Below are positions 34,424 to 43,401 of a stretch of 64,000 nucleotides of DNA, in pieces. Made by a program: the position numbers and the translations under genes. Below the pieces are notes generated by a model. It saw nothing but the letters and a program-made list of their open reading frames with translations. It did no database searches and was not told the origin of the DNA. The stretch comes from Bacteroidales bacterium (GTDB lineage: Bacteria > Bacteroidota > Bacteroidia > Bacteroidales > Muribaculaceae): NCBI GenBank assembly GCA_015061055.1, contig SUXH01000003.1, positions 1 through 64,000 of the forward strand. The letters are read 5' to 3'. The number at the start of each line of letters is the position of its first letter. The first letter of the stretch is position 1.

Positions 34424-35950
34424 ATGGCAGAAAATAAGAAAATCAAAACAGCATTAGTGTCTGTATTCTATAAAGACGGCTTAGATAAAATTCTTGAACT
34501 TTTGAATGCAAATGGTGTTAAATTCCTTTCAACGGGAGGAACTCAATCATTTATTCAAAGTCTTGGTTATGACTGTGAAGCAGTTGAAGATTTAACTGGT
34601 TATCCTTCAATCTTAGGAGGACGTGTAAAGACTTTGCATCCAAAAGTATTTGGAGGTATATTAAATCGTCGTGATAACGAAGGAGACCAAAGCCAAATTG
34701 CCCAATACGAAATCCCTGAGATTGATTTGGTGATCGTAGACCTTTATCCATTTGAAGAAACAGTAGCTTCAGGTGCAACCGAAGATGCTATTATTGAAAA
34801 GATTGACATAGGTGGTATTTCTTTGATTCGTGCAGCTGCTAAGAATTTCAAAGATGTTGTGATTGTTGCTTCTAAGGCTCAATATGAACCTCTTTATGAA
34901 AGACTTATGGCTAATGGCAATGCGGAAACAACTTTAGAAGATCGTAAATGGTTTGCAAAGGAAGCTTTCGCTGTATCAAGTGCATACGACAGTCATATTT
35001 TCAACTATTTTGATAAAGATGAAACTTCAGCACTTCGCTTGCCTGTAAATGGAGCTAAAGTGATGCGTTATGGAGAAAATCCTCACCAAAAGGGCTATTT
35101 CTTTGGTGATTTTGAGGAAATGTTTACTCAACTTCATGGTAAGGAAATTTCATATAACAACTTACTTGATATTGATGCTGCAGTAAACTTGATTGGTGAT
35201 TTTACAGAAACTACATTCGCAATCCTTAAACACAATAATGCGTGTGGTCTTGCTTCTCGTCCTACTGTAGTAGAAGCCTGGAAAGATGCATTAGCCGGAG
35301 ACCCAATTTCTGCATTTGGCGGTGTGTTAATTACTAACGCAGAAGTTGATAAAGATGCTGCTGAAGAAATGAATAAGATTTTCTTTGAAGTGTGTATAGC
35401 TCCATCTTATACTAAAAACGCTCTTGAAGTGTTGAAACAAAAGAAGAATCGTATTATCCTTGTTCAAAAGCACAATAATCGTCAAGCTATGCAATATCGC
35501 ACAGTATTGAACGGAGCTTTAGGTCAAGAAAGAGATGCTCACGTAGAAACTCCGGAAGAATTAGAAACGGTTACAATAAAAGTAGTTGCACCAGAACAAA
35601 TAGAAGACTTGCTATTTGCAAATAAAATTGTTAAACACAGCAAGAGCAATGCTATTGTATTTGCTAAGAATAAACAACTTTATGCAAGTGGAATTGGTCA
35701 AACATCTCGTGTAGATGCACTAAAACAAGCAATTGAAAAGGCTAAGAATTTTGGATTTGATTTGAATGGTGCTGTAATGGCTTCGGATGCATTTTTTCCA
35801 TTTGCTGATTGCGTAGAACTTGCTCACGCAGCAGGAGTGAATGTGGTAATACAGCCTGGAGGCTCAATGAGAGATAATGAAACCATAGAATATTGTAATA
35901 ATAATGATATGGCTATGGTAATGACACATATAAGACATTTTAAACATTAA
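34424..35950 (+). CDS. purH: Bifunctional AICAR formyltransferase/IMP cyclohydrolase
   Basis: A 508-residue enzyme for the last two steps of IMP synthesis. The N-terminal cyclohydrolase domain has FLSTGGTQSFI and GGRVKTLHPKVFGGIL. The formyltransferase domain has MRYGENPHQKGYF, LKHNNACGLA and NAIVFAKNKQ, and the C-terminus ends in DAFFPFADCVE and QPGGSMRDNE. It lies between purL (30-nt gap) and mreB (16-nt gap), so purine and rod-shape genes may share a transcript. It is slightly shorter than the E. coli protein but looks complete. Confidence 0.97.
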   Translation: MAENKKIKTALVSVFYKDGLDKILELLNANGVKFLSTGGTQSFIQSLGYDCEAVEDLTGYPSILGGRVKTLHPKVFGGILNRRDNEGDQSQIAQYEIPEIDLVIVDLYPFEETVASGATEDAIIEKIDIGGISLIRAAAKNFKDVVIVASKAQYEPLYERLMANGNAETTLEDRKWFAKEAFAVSSAYDSHIFNYFDKDETSALRLPVNGAKVMRYGENPHQKGYFFGDFEEMFTQLHGKEISYNNLLDIDAAVNLIGDFTETTFAILKHNNACGLASRPTVVEAWKDALAGDPISAFGGVLITNAEVDKDAAEEMNKIFFEVCIAPSYTKNALEVLKQKKNRIILVQKHNNRQAMQYRTVLNGALGQERDAHVETPEELETVTIKVVAPEQIEDLLFANKIVKHSKSNAIVFAKNKQLYASGIGQTSRVDALKQAIEKAKNFGFDLNGAVMASDAFFPFADCVELAHAAGVNVVIQPGGSMRDNETIEYCNNNDMAMVMTHIRHFKH

Positions 35951-35966
35951 TATAGGAAAAATAGTT

Positions 35967-36986
35967 ATGAGTTGGTTCTCGTTAACAAAGGAGATAGCTG
36001 TTGACTTAGGAACAGCGAATACCATTATTATACATAATGGTAAGATTGTGATTGATGAACCTTCTATTGTTGCACTTGATTCACGTACGGACAAACTGAT
36101 TGCTGTAGGTGATGAAGCCAGACAAATGCAAGGAAAAGAACATGAAGGTATTAGAACAATTCGTCCTTTGCGTAAAGGTGTAATTGCTGACTTTAAGGCT
36201 GCAGAGTTAATGATTCGTGGATTGATAAAGAAAGCAAGTAGAAGAAGTAATTGGTTCTCCCCTTCTTTAAGAATGGTTGTCGGTATTCCATCAGGGTCTA
36301 CTGAAGTTGAGATTCGTGCTGTTCGAGATTCATCAGAACATGCTGGAGGAAGAGATGTGTATATGATATATGAACCTATGGCTGCAGCGTTAGGTATTGG
36401 TCTTGATGTAGAAGCGCCGGAAGGAAACATGGTTGTAGATATAGGTGGTGGTAGCTCTGAAATTGCAGTTATCTCCTTAGGAGGGATTGTAAGTAATAAA
36501 AGTATTCAGGTTGCAGGTGATGATTTGACTGAGGATATTCAAGAACATATGCGTCGTGCTCATAATATGAAGGTGGGTGAACGTACTGCAGAAATGATTA
36601 AGAAGAAGGTTGGTTCTGCTTTAACAGAATTAGAAAATCCGCCAGAAGATTATATTGTATATGGTCCAAATCAAATGACTGCTTATCCAATGGAAGTTCC
36701 GGTTTCATATCAAGAAATAAGCCATTGTATCGAAAAGACTGTATCTAAGATTGAAATGGCTGTGCTTGGCGCATTGGAGCAAACACCTCCGGAATTGTAT
36801 GCTGATATTGTACATAATGGTATATATTTGGCAGGAGGCGGAGCCTTGCTTCGTGGACTAGATAAGAGATTGACCGATAAGATAGGTATTAAGTTTCACA
36901 TTGCAGATGATCCGTTGCAAGCAGTAGCACGTGGTACCGGCGTTGCATTGAAAAATATAGATCGTTTCAGTTTCTTGATCAGATAA
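35967..36986 (+). CDS. mreB: Rod shape-determining protein MreB
   Basis: A 339-residue bacterial actin. The phosphate-1 loop AVDLGTANTIII is at the N-terminus, phosphate-2 VVDIGGGSSEIAVIS is near residue 157, and the adenosine motif GGGALLRGLDKRL is near residue 290. It polymerises under the membrane to guide elongation-specific wall synthesis together with the downstream mreC, mreD, PBP2 and RodA. It starts 16 nt after purH, and a 98-bp gap with a weak GAAGGC/GCCTTC hairpin separates it from mreC. Confidence 0.97.
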   Translation: MSWFSLTKEIAVDLGTANTIIIHNGKIVIDEPSIVALDSRTDKLIAVGDEARQMQGKEHEGIRTIRPLRKGVIADFKAAELMIRGLIKKASRRSNWFSPSLRMVVGIPSGSTEVEIRAVRDSSEHAGGRDVYMIYEPMAAALGIGLDVEAPEGNMVVDIGGGSSEIAVISLGGIVSNKSIQVAGDDLTEDIQEHMRRAHNMKVGERTAEMIKKKVGSALTELENPPEDYIVYGPNQMTAYPMEVPVSYQEISHCIEKTVSKIEMAVLGALEQTPPELYADIVHNGIYLAGGGALLRGLDKRLTDKIGIKFHIADDPLQAVARGTGVALKNIDRFSFLIR

Positions 36987-37084
36987 GGTTGATACATGTG
37001 GTGATATAGATGAAGGCATTGAATTTTTCTTTGCCTTCTCTTACATATTAAATAATATTGATAAATAGATTTTAACTCCTATAA

Positions 37085-37939
37085 ATGCGGAATCTTATTG
37101 ATTTTTTTGTAAGGAATAGTGCTTGGTTTGTATTCATATTTTATATGATACTAAGTAGTATTCTGTTATTTAACAATAACCCATATCAGCATAGTGTATA
37201 TTTAACATCGGCAAACATTGTCGTTTCTTCTATATATGATAAAATAAATAGTGTTACTTCATATTTCTATTTAAGAGATATAAATGAAGATTTACAAAAG
37301 AGAAATGCAGCCCTTGAGTTGGAGGTATTGGCGTTACGAGAAATTGTGAAGGATTATAAAGCACAATCAATGGATTCAATACAATCGCCCCAAAGTCAAT
37401 ATGATTATATATTGTCAAGAGTAATTAGTAATAGCATATCATTACAACATAATTATATAACCATAAATAAGGGTACGGAAGATGGTGTAGTGAGTGAAAT
37501 GGGTGTTGTTGACCAAAATGGAGTTGTTGGGATAGTCAATGTAATGGGTAAGAAATCATCACGAGTCATATCATTGTTAAATCCTAATCTCAGATTGTCT
37601 TGTAAGGTTAAAGGTAGTGATTATTTTGGCAGTCTTGTATGGGATGGCAAGTCACCAAATTATGCAATTCTTGAGGAAATGCCTCGCCACGTAGAGTTTG
37701 AGAAAGGAGATACGATAGTAACGAGTGGGTATTCAGCTGTCTTCCCTGAAGGACTTAATGTGGGTGTTATAGAAAATCAATTAACTTCGGGTGGAGATAA
37801 TTTTTATTCCCTACGAGTGAGATTGTTGTCTGATTTCTCTCATTTAAGTACTGTACGATTGATAAAAAACAATATGAAAGAAGAATACGATGCACTTAAA
37901 AATATGGACTTCGAGAATAGAAAGGAGGGTAAAAAATGA
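37085..37939 (+). CDS. mreC: Rod shape-determining protein MreC
   Basis: A 284-residue protein with one N-terminal transmembrane helix (about 12-30). A coiled-coil segment follows (INEDLQKRNAALELEVLALREIV, about 75-100), then the two beta-barrel-like MreC core domains (VDQNGVVGIVNVMG, GDTIVTSGYSAVFPEGLNVG). It bridges MreB to the periplasmic wall-synthesis enzymes. The last codon region overlaps mreD by 4 nt (ATGA), indicating coupled translation. Confidence 0.93.
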   Translation: MRNLIDFFVRNSAWFVFIFYMILSSILLFNNNPYQHSVYLTSANIVVSSIYDKINSVTSYFYLRDINEDLQKRNAALELEVLALREIVKDYKAQSMDSIQSPQSQYDYILSRVISNSISLQHNYITINKGTEDGVVSEMGVVDQNGVVGIVNVMGKKSSRVISLLNPNLRLSCKVKGSDYFGSLVWDGKSPNYAILEEMPRHVEFEKGDTIVTSGYSAVFPEGLNVGVIENQLTSGGDNFYSLRVRLLSDFSHLSTVRLIKNNMKEEYDALKNMDFENRKEGKK

Positions 37940-38442
37940 CAAAGTATGCTTTTCTTTCAGCAATGATGTTTTTGGTAGTGATATTTTTGCAGGTAGTGTG
38001 CAATCGTATATGTCTGTTTAACATAGCTGTGCCTTTTGTGTTTATATACTTTATATTGAGGCTGCCATTGTCATTGTCGGTTAATTGGGTAATGACATTA
38101 TCATTTTTAATTGGTCTTGTGGTCGATATATTTAGTAATACTTATGGAATGTATGCAATGTCGAGCACTATTATTGGTGGGTTGAGAAAGCCTATTTTCA
38201 CGTTATTTTACCCTCGTGAAGATGAAATGTCAATTCCGATACCTTCAATAAGTACTTTAGGAGTTAGCACATATTTAAAATATATGTTCACACTTGTATT
38301 GATATTTTGTGTAGTTATATATGTAATACAATTATTTACGTTTTATAATTTCAGTTTAACTCTGATGCGTATTATTGGAAGTTCCTTACTAACTGCTGTG
38401 ATTTTATTTGGGTTTGATAGTATAGTTACGACAAAATCGTGA
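37936..38442 (+). CDS. mreD: Rod shape-determining protein MreD
   Basis: A 168-residue integral membrane protein with about five hydrophobic segments (FLSAMMFLVVIFLQVV, IAVPFVFIYFIL, and others), as expected for MreD, which supports MreC and PBP2 function. The sequence is weakly conserved, so the assignment rests on size, topology and position. Both ends overlap neighbours by 4 nt (ATGA with mreC, GTGA with the PBP2 gene). Confidence 0.88.
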   Translation: MTKYAFLSAMMFLVVIFLQVVCNRICLFNIAVPFVFIYFILRLPLSLSVNWVMTLSFLIGLVVDIFSNTYGMYAMSSTIIGGLRKPIFTLFYPREDEMSIPIPSISTLGVSTYLKYMFTLVLIFCVVIYVIQLFTFYNFSLTLMRIIGSSLLTAVILFGFDSIVTTKS

Positions 38443-40289
38443 GAAAAGATTATAAATTAGAAAAACGCAAGTTTGTTATTGGTGCTATTATCATAGCGGT
38501 AGTTGTCATCTATGTAATTAAATTGTTTGAGTTGCAAGTAAGTGATTCAAAATATAAAGATTATGCCGATTCTAATGCATTTTTAAGGAAAACAATCTAT
38601 CCGTCGCGTGGATTAATGTATGACCGCAATGGAAAACTGATCGTGTTCAACCAACCCGCGTATGACCTTGTTTTTATACCTAAAGATGTACAACCTTTTG
38701 ATACTATTGATTTTTGTAATACATTGCAAATCAGTCGAGAAGAATTTGATATGAGAATGCGTGATGTGCGTAAAAATTCGAGTTATTCAAAGTATACTCA
38801 ACAAAATTTTATGACGCATTTGTCATCGCAAGATTATGGGAGATTACAAGAGAAACTATATCGTTTTCCGGGTTTTTACATACAAAAGAGAATCTTACGA
38901 CAATATAACTATAATGTAGCTGCAAACATACTTGGAAATATTAGAGAAGTTAATAACAAGGATCTTGCTGCTGATGATTATTATCGAAGAGGTGATTATA
39001 CAGGAGATTTAGGTGTCGAGAGAAGTTACGAAAAATATTTGAGAGGTCAAAAAGGACTTGAAATTCTCATTCGCGATGTTGTTGGCAAGATAAAAGGTCG
39101 TTATATGGACGGCGAATATGATGTGCAACCGGTGGCAGGAAAAGATTTAAAATTGAGTATAGACATTGAGCTACAAAAATATGGAGAGGAGTTGATGAAA
39201 AATAAAATAGGAGCAATAGTTGCTATTGAACCATCAACAGGAGAAGTATTAGCATTAGTGTCAAGTCCGACTTATGACCCAAATTTGCTTGTCGGACGTG
39301 TAAGAGGTAAAAACTATAAAGCATTAAGAAACGATAAGTATTTGCCTTTATATGACCGTTCAATTATGGCAGTTTATCCACCGGGGTCGACTTTTAAACC
39401 AACACAAGGATTGATTTTTCGTAAAGAAGGAATTGTTACAGAAAACACCTCTTACCCTTGTCCCGGAGGATTTGTGTTTGGTAAACTGAAAGTTGGTTGT
39501 CATGGGCATGAATCCCCTATTACACTTAAACCTTCATTACGTACTTCATGTAACGCATATTTTTGTTGGGGCTTGAAAAATATGCTTGATAAGAAATCAA
39601 AATATGGGTCAACGAGTAATGCTTTTGAAGTATGGAAGAATTATCTTGTGGATATGGGTTATGGTTATCGTTTAGGAATTGATTTGCCTGGTGAAAGTAG
39701 AGGGTTTATACCTAATTCAGGTACATATAATAAATACTATGGAGAGAACAGATGGAATGCACTTACAATTATATCAATTGCTATTGGACAAGGTGAGATA
39801 TTAGCAACTCCACTACAAGTGGCTAATCTTGCCGCTACAATTGCTAATCGTGGTTATTATGTGGTTCCTCACGTTGTTAAGGCGATAACCGGTGAACGAA
39901 TTGACTCAATTTATACTGAACGCAAATATACAGGTATAGAATCTCACTATTATGAAGAAATAGTTGAAGGTATGCGAATGGCAGTAACAGGCGGAACGTG
40001 TCGTACGGCAAATTTAAAAGACCACGAAGTGTGTGGGAAGACCGGTACTGCACAAAATCCACATGGTAGAGATCACTCTGCTTTTATGGGATTTGCTCCT
40101 ATGAACAATCCTAAGATTGCAATTTGCGTTTATGTTGAGAATGCAGGCTTCGGTGCAACGTATGGAGTGCCAATAGGAAGTCTTATGATGGAGAAATATC
40201 TTAATGATAGCATTGCGCCAGAAAGGAAATACCTAGAACAGCGAATGTTTGAAGCAAATACAATGATATATAGTGGATACAAGAGGTAA
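38439..40289 (+). CDS. mrdA: Penicillin-binding protein 2 (elongation transpeptidase)
   Basis: A 616-residue class B PBP. A single N-terminal transmembrane helix is at about 11-29. The dimerisation domain has the SRGLMYDRNGKLIV motif, and the transpeptidase domain has SxxK as STFK (YPPGSTFKPTQ), SxN as SCN (TSCNAYF) and KTG in CGKTGTAQNP. It cross-links peptidoglycan during elongation together with RodA. The start codon is GTG at 38439, overlapping the mreD stop, and no ATG upstream is in frame within reach. The C-terminus overlaps rodA by 17 bp. Confidence 0.95.
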   Translation: MRKDYKLEKRKFVIGAIIIAVVVIYVIKLFELQVSDSKYKDYADSNAFLRKTIYPSRGLMYDRNGKLIVFNQPAYDLVFIPKDVQPFDTIDFCNTLQISREEFDMRMRDVRKNSSYSKYTQQNFMTHLSSQDYGRLQEKLYRFPGFYIQKRILRQYNYNVAANILGNIREVNNKDLAADDYYRRGDYTGDLGVERSYEKYLRGQKGLEILIRDVVGKIKGRYMDGEYDVQPVAGKDLKLSIDIELQKYGEELMKNKIGAIVAIEPSTGEVLALVSSPTYDPNLLVGRVRGKNYKALRNDKYLPLYDRSIMAVYPPGSTFKPTQGLIFRKEGIVTENTSYPCPGGFVFGKLKVGCHGHESPITLKPSLRTSCNAYFCWGLKNMLDKKSKYGSTSNAFEVWKNYLVDMGYGYRLGIDLPGESRGFIPNSGTYNKYYGENRWNALTIISIAIGQGEILATPLQVANLAATIANRGYYVVPHVVKAITGERIDSIYTERKYTGIESHYYEEIVEGMRMAVTGGTCRTANLKDHEVCGKTGTAQNPHGRDHSAFMGFAPMNNPKIAICVYVENAGFGATYGVPIGSLMMEKYLNDSIAPERKYLEQRMFEANTMIYSGYKR

Positions 40290-41748
40290 TAATTACGATT
40301 CAATATCGATATTCAAGTCGATCGACTGGATAACACTAGTGTTGTATTTCATTTTAGTGGTATCAGGTGTAGTTACAATATATGCATCGACCTACGATTT
40401 TGATCACGCAAGTATGTTTTCTTTCTCGGAGTTTTCCGGGAAGCAATTTATGTGGATAGGATTATCATTTATAGCCGGATTTTCAATGATGCTAATTGAT
40501 AAACGACTTTTTGAAGCCTATGCTTATCCTATCTATGTAATTATGATGCTTCTGCTTGTAATTACACGATTTATCAGTACTGATGGTGTGAATGGGTCAC
40601 ATTCTTGGATTGTTATGGGGCCAATAAGTATACAACCGGCTGAATTTGCGAAGTGTGCCACATCATTAGCTCTTGCAAAATTATTCAGTACATATAATTT
40701 TGTACTAAATAAGAGTGCGAGTAATTATTTTAAGAGTTTGCTGATAATCTGTTTACCAATCTTGTTGATTATATTACAGAATGAGACAGGCTCGGCATTA
40801 GTGTATTTCTCACTATTCTTTGTGTTGTATCGGGAAGGAATGAGCGGACTTGTGCTTTTTGTGGGTGCGTGTGCGATAACATTCTTTGTTATTGCTATTA
40901 AATATGCAGAGACAATGCTGTTAGGTATTCCGACAGGAATGTTTAGTGTGTTTGTGATGATTATGGTAATTGTAACAGGAATGTTATTTACTTACTGTAA
41001 ATCATTTGTTATGGGAAGAAATGTCTCTATTGGTTACATTGTGAGTGGTGGTATTGTGTATATATTGTCGTTGTTTGATATAGATGTAAATGGATACATA
41101 TATTTTGGTGTGATTTTAGCTTTGACTATTACCTATCTGCTTATATCAATGTTTAAAGAAGATGTGAGGAAATTATTGGTTGTGCTAATGTTTGCTGTAG
41201 GTTCAGTTGTATTTGTGTTCTCTGTAAACTATTTGTTTGAAACACAACTACAGGATTATCAGCAAAACCGTATAAAAGTTGTTTTAGGTATAGTTGATGA
41301 CCCACGAGGTGATGGTTATAACGTAAATCAAGCAAAAATAGCAATTGGCTCGGGAGGTGTTTGGGGTAAAGGCTTTCTGAATGGTACACAAACAAAACTT
41401 AAATATGTACCGGAACGTCACACCGATTTTATTTTCTGTACTATAGGTGAGGAACAGGGATTTATTGGTTCGGTAGCAGTATTGGGATTGTTTTTGTTTT
41501 TGATTCTTCGTATTATCACTATTGCAGAGCGGCAGCGAACAGCATTTGCTCGTGTATATGCTTATTGTGTCGCTTCAGTGTTTATGCTGCACCTAATGAT
41601 TAATATCGGTATGGTTATCGGGTTATGTCCTGTGATTGGTATCCCACTTCCATTCTTTAGCTATGGAGGTTCTTCTCTTTTGGGCTTCACTATATTGCTG
41701 TTTATTCTTCTACGTCTTGATGCGTCAAGAAGAGAGTACAACTATTAA
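40273..41748 (+). CDS. rodA: Rod shape-determining protein RodA (SEDS glycosyltransferase)
   Basis: A 491-residue polytopic membrane protein of the SEDS family that polymerises glycan strands with PBP2. About ten hydrophobic helices are seen. Family landmarks are GSHSWIVMGPISIQPAEFAK, QNETGSALVYFSLF, PERHTDFIF and the C-terminal GIPLPFFSYGGSSLLG. The start is a GTG at 40273 inside the end of the PBP2 gene. It is longer than E. coli RodA by over 100 residues, mainly in the central membrane region (about 210-310), as in other Bacteroidales. Confidence 0.95.
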   Translation: MDTRGNNYDSISIFKSIDWITLVLYFILVVSGVVTIYASTYDFDHASMFSFSEFSGKQFMWIGLSFIAGFSMMLIDKRLFEAYAYPIYVIMMLLLVITRFISTDGVNGSHSWIVMGPISIQPAEFAKCATSLALAKLFSTYNFVLNKSASNYFKSLLIICLPILLIILQNETGSALVYFSLFFVLYREGMSGLVLFVGACAITFFVIAIKYAETMLLGIPTGMFSVFVMIMVIVTGMLFTYCKSFVMGRNVSIGYIVSGGIVYILSLFDIDVNGYIYFGVILALTITYLLISMFKEDVRKLLVVLMFAVGSVVFVFSVNYLFETQLQDYQQNRIKVVLGIVDDPRGDGYNVNQAKIAIGSGGVWGKGFLNGTQTKLKYVPERHTDFIFCTIGEEQGFIGSVAVLGLFLFLILRIITIAERQRTAFARVYAYCVASVFMLHLMINIGMVIGLCPVIGIPLPFFSYGGSSLLGFTILLFILLRLDASRREYNY

Positions 41749-41757
41749 ATAGGAGAA

Positions 41758-42447
41758 ATGAGAGCGACTGTTGAATATGTGGAACGCAAGTTTGAAGAAT
41801 ATAACCAACTTATGTTTGGTGGGCATCTTCCTATGATTCCTATTAAGTTTAGCGATGCTAAAACATTTCTTGGACTATGTGTTTCAAAAGTTAGAAAACT
41901 CAAGGATGGTCGCAAGCAACACTATGATTTTGAAATGCGCATAAATACTCGCATTGACCTTCCTGAAACTGTGGTAGAAGATACTATTATTCACGAAATG
42001 ATTCACTACTTCATTGGATATAATGGTCTTTATGATACTTCGGCACATGGAGCAATATTCAAGAGCATTATGAATAGCATTAACTCCAATTTCAGGCGAA
42101 ACATAAGCATTACACACAAAACCACAACAGAACAACGCACCCAAGCTGCAGGAACAAAACCAGTGTGGCACATTATTGCTGTTGTTCATATGTATAACGG
42201 TACTACAGGATTAAAAGTACTACCACGATATGAAACGAAGATTCTTGATTACTATAACACTGTATCAAGAGCTAAAGAGGTGGAATCAATCGAATTATAC
42301 TTGCACAACAATCCTTTTTTCAACCAATATCCCACATCATCGGCATATAAAATACACCCTATCAATGCCGATGTGCTACAAGAAAATCTTCTCAACGCAG
42401 AAAGGTTTCAAGTAATCAAAGGCAGATTAGTAAAAGTTGAAGATTAA
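41758..42447 (+). CDS. SprT-like zinc metalloprotein
   Basis: A 229-residue protein of the SprT-like family. The zinc-binding motif HEMIH (DTIIHEMIHYFIG, about residues 79-91) is intact with a further His in SAHGAIFK. The family includes proteins with metalloprotease activity on DNA-bound proteins, but the bacterial function is largely unknown. The gene is 9 nt downstream of rodA and may be in the same transcript. A miaA gene converges on it with a 24-bp gap. Confidence 0.85.
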   Translation: MRATVEYVERKFEEYNQLMFGGHLPMIPIKFSDAKTFLGLCVSKVRKLKDGRKQHYDFEMRINTRIDLPETVVEDTIIHEMIHYFIGYNGLYDTSAHGAIFKSIMNSINSNFRRNISITHKTTTEQRTQAAGTKPVWHIIAVVHMYNGTTGLKVLPRYETKILDYYNTVSRAKEVESIELYLHNNPFFNQYPTSSAYKIHPINADVLQENLLNAERFQVIKGRLVKVED

Positions 42448-42471
42448 AGATATAGAAATATATTTATTAAA

Positions 42472-43395
42472 TTAATTTGTTGCTATGTCAATAACTTGGG
42501 AGATGAATTCTTCGTTACTCAAATCATATGGTAACCAATTGATATGGAAACCTCGTCGTTCCATTCCACGAAACCATGTCATTTGACGTTTCGCAAATTG
42601 ATGAATAGCAATTTCGAGTTGGCTCACCATTTCTTCATAGCTCAACTCCCCTATTACATATTTTGTGAGAAATTTGTATTCAAGACCATAGTAAATAAGG
42701 TCGTCAGGGTGTACTCCACTATCTATAATACTTTTTACTTCGTCTACCATACCACTTTCAAGACGTGTTCGAAGGCGTTTTGAAATTCTTTCTCGACGAC
42801 ACTCTCTGTCAATATCAACACCTATCACAATTGCATTTTCAATAGGATGTGGCTCTGTTTGTGCTTCGAGTTGTGGATTATTGTGATAATAATCTTGTAT
42901 CTCAATAGCACGAATGGCTCGTTTTGCTGTATCAACATCAGTAGTGTTGTGCAATGTCTTATATTGCTTCAAGATCTCGGTAAGTTCTTCAAGTGACTTC
43001 CCTTCAAGCGATGCTCGTAATGGCTTGTTTTCGGGAACCTGAGGTAATTGTATACCTTTTAGCACCGATTCTACATATAGTCCTGTCCCACCACATAGAA
43101 TTGTTGCTTTACCACGACTCTTAATGTCATCGGCAGCAAGTTGATAATCTCTTAAATACTCAAACAGATTATACTTGTAGCCGGGCTCACAAATATCAAT
43201 AAGGTGATATGGCACCCCATCATATTCTTCAAGGTCTTTACCTGTACCTAAATCCATGCGACGATATAATTGTCGTGAATCGGCACTTATGATTTCGGCA
43301 TCAAGATATTTAGCTAAGGCAACGGCTTTAGAGGTTTTTCCTGAAGCAGTAGGACCTGTAACGACAAATAAAAGATCTTTTAAATCCTTTGTCAT
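42472..43395 (-). CDS. miaA: tRNA dimethylallyltransferase
   Basis: A 307-residue enzyme that prenylates A37 of tRNAs reading UNN codons. Motifs: P-loop VTGPTASGKTSKAV (about 12-25), the DSRQLYRRMDLGTGK segment, GGTGLYVESVLKG, and the DDLIYYGLEYKFLTKY motif near the end, where GxExR-type residues are partially altered. It is translated 6 nt after the DPP-IV-like peptidase gene on the same strand, so it is probably in that transcript. Confidence 0.95.
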   Translation of the reverse strand: MTKDLKDLLFVVTGPTASGKTSKAVALAKYLDAEIISADSRQLYRRMDLGTGKDLEEYDGVPYHLIDICEPGYKYNLFEYLRDYQLAADDIKSRGKATILCGGTGLYVESVLKGIQLPQVPENKPLRASLEGKSLEELTEILKQYKTLHNTTDVDTAKRAIRAIEIQDYYHNNPQLEAQTEPHPIENAIVIGVDIDRECRRERISKRLRTRLESGMVDEVKSIIDSGVHPDDLIYYGLEYKFLTKYVIGELSYEEMVSQLEIAIHQFAKRQMTWFRGMERRGFHINWLPYDLSNEEFISQVIDIATN

Positions 43396-43401
43396 AATTA
43401 A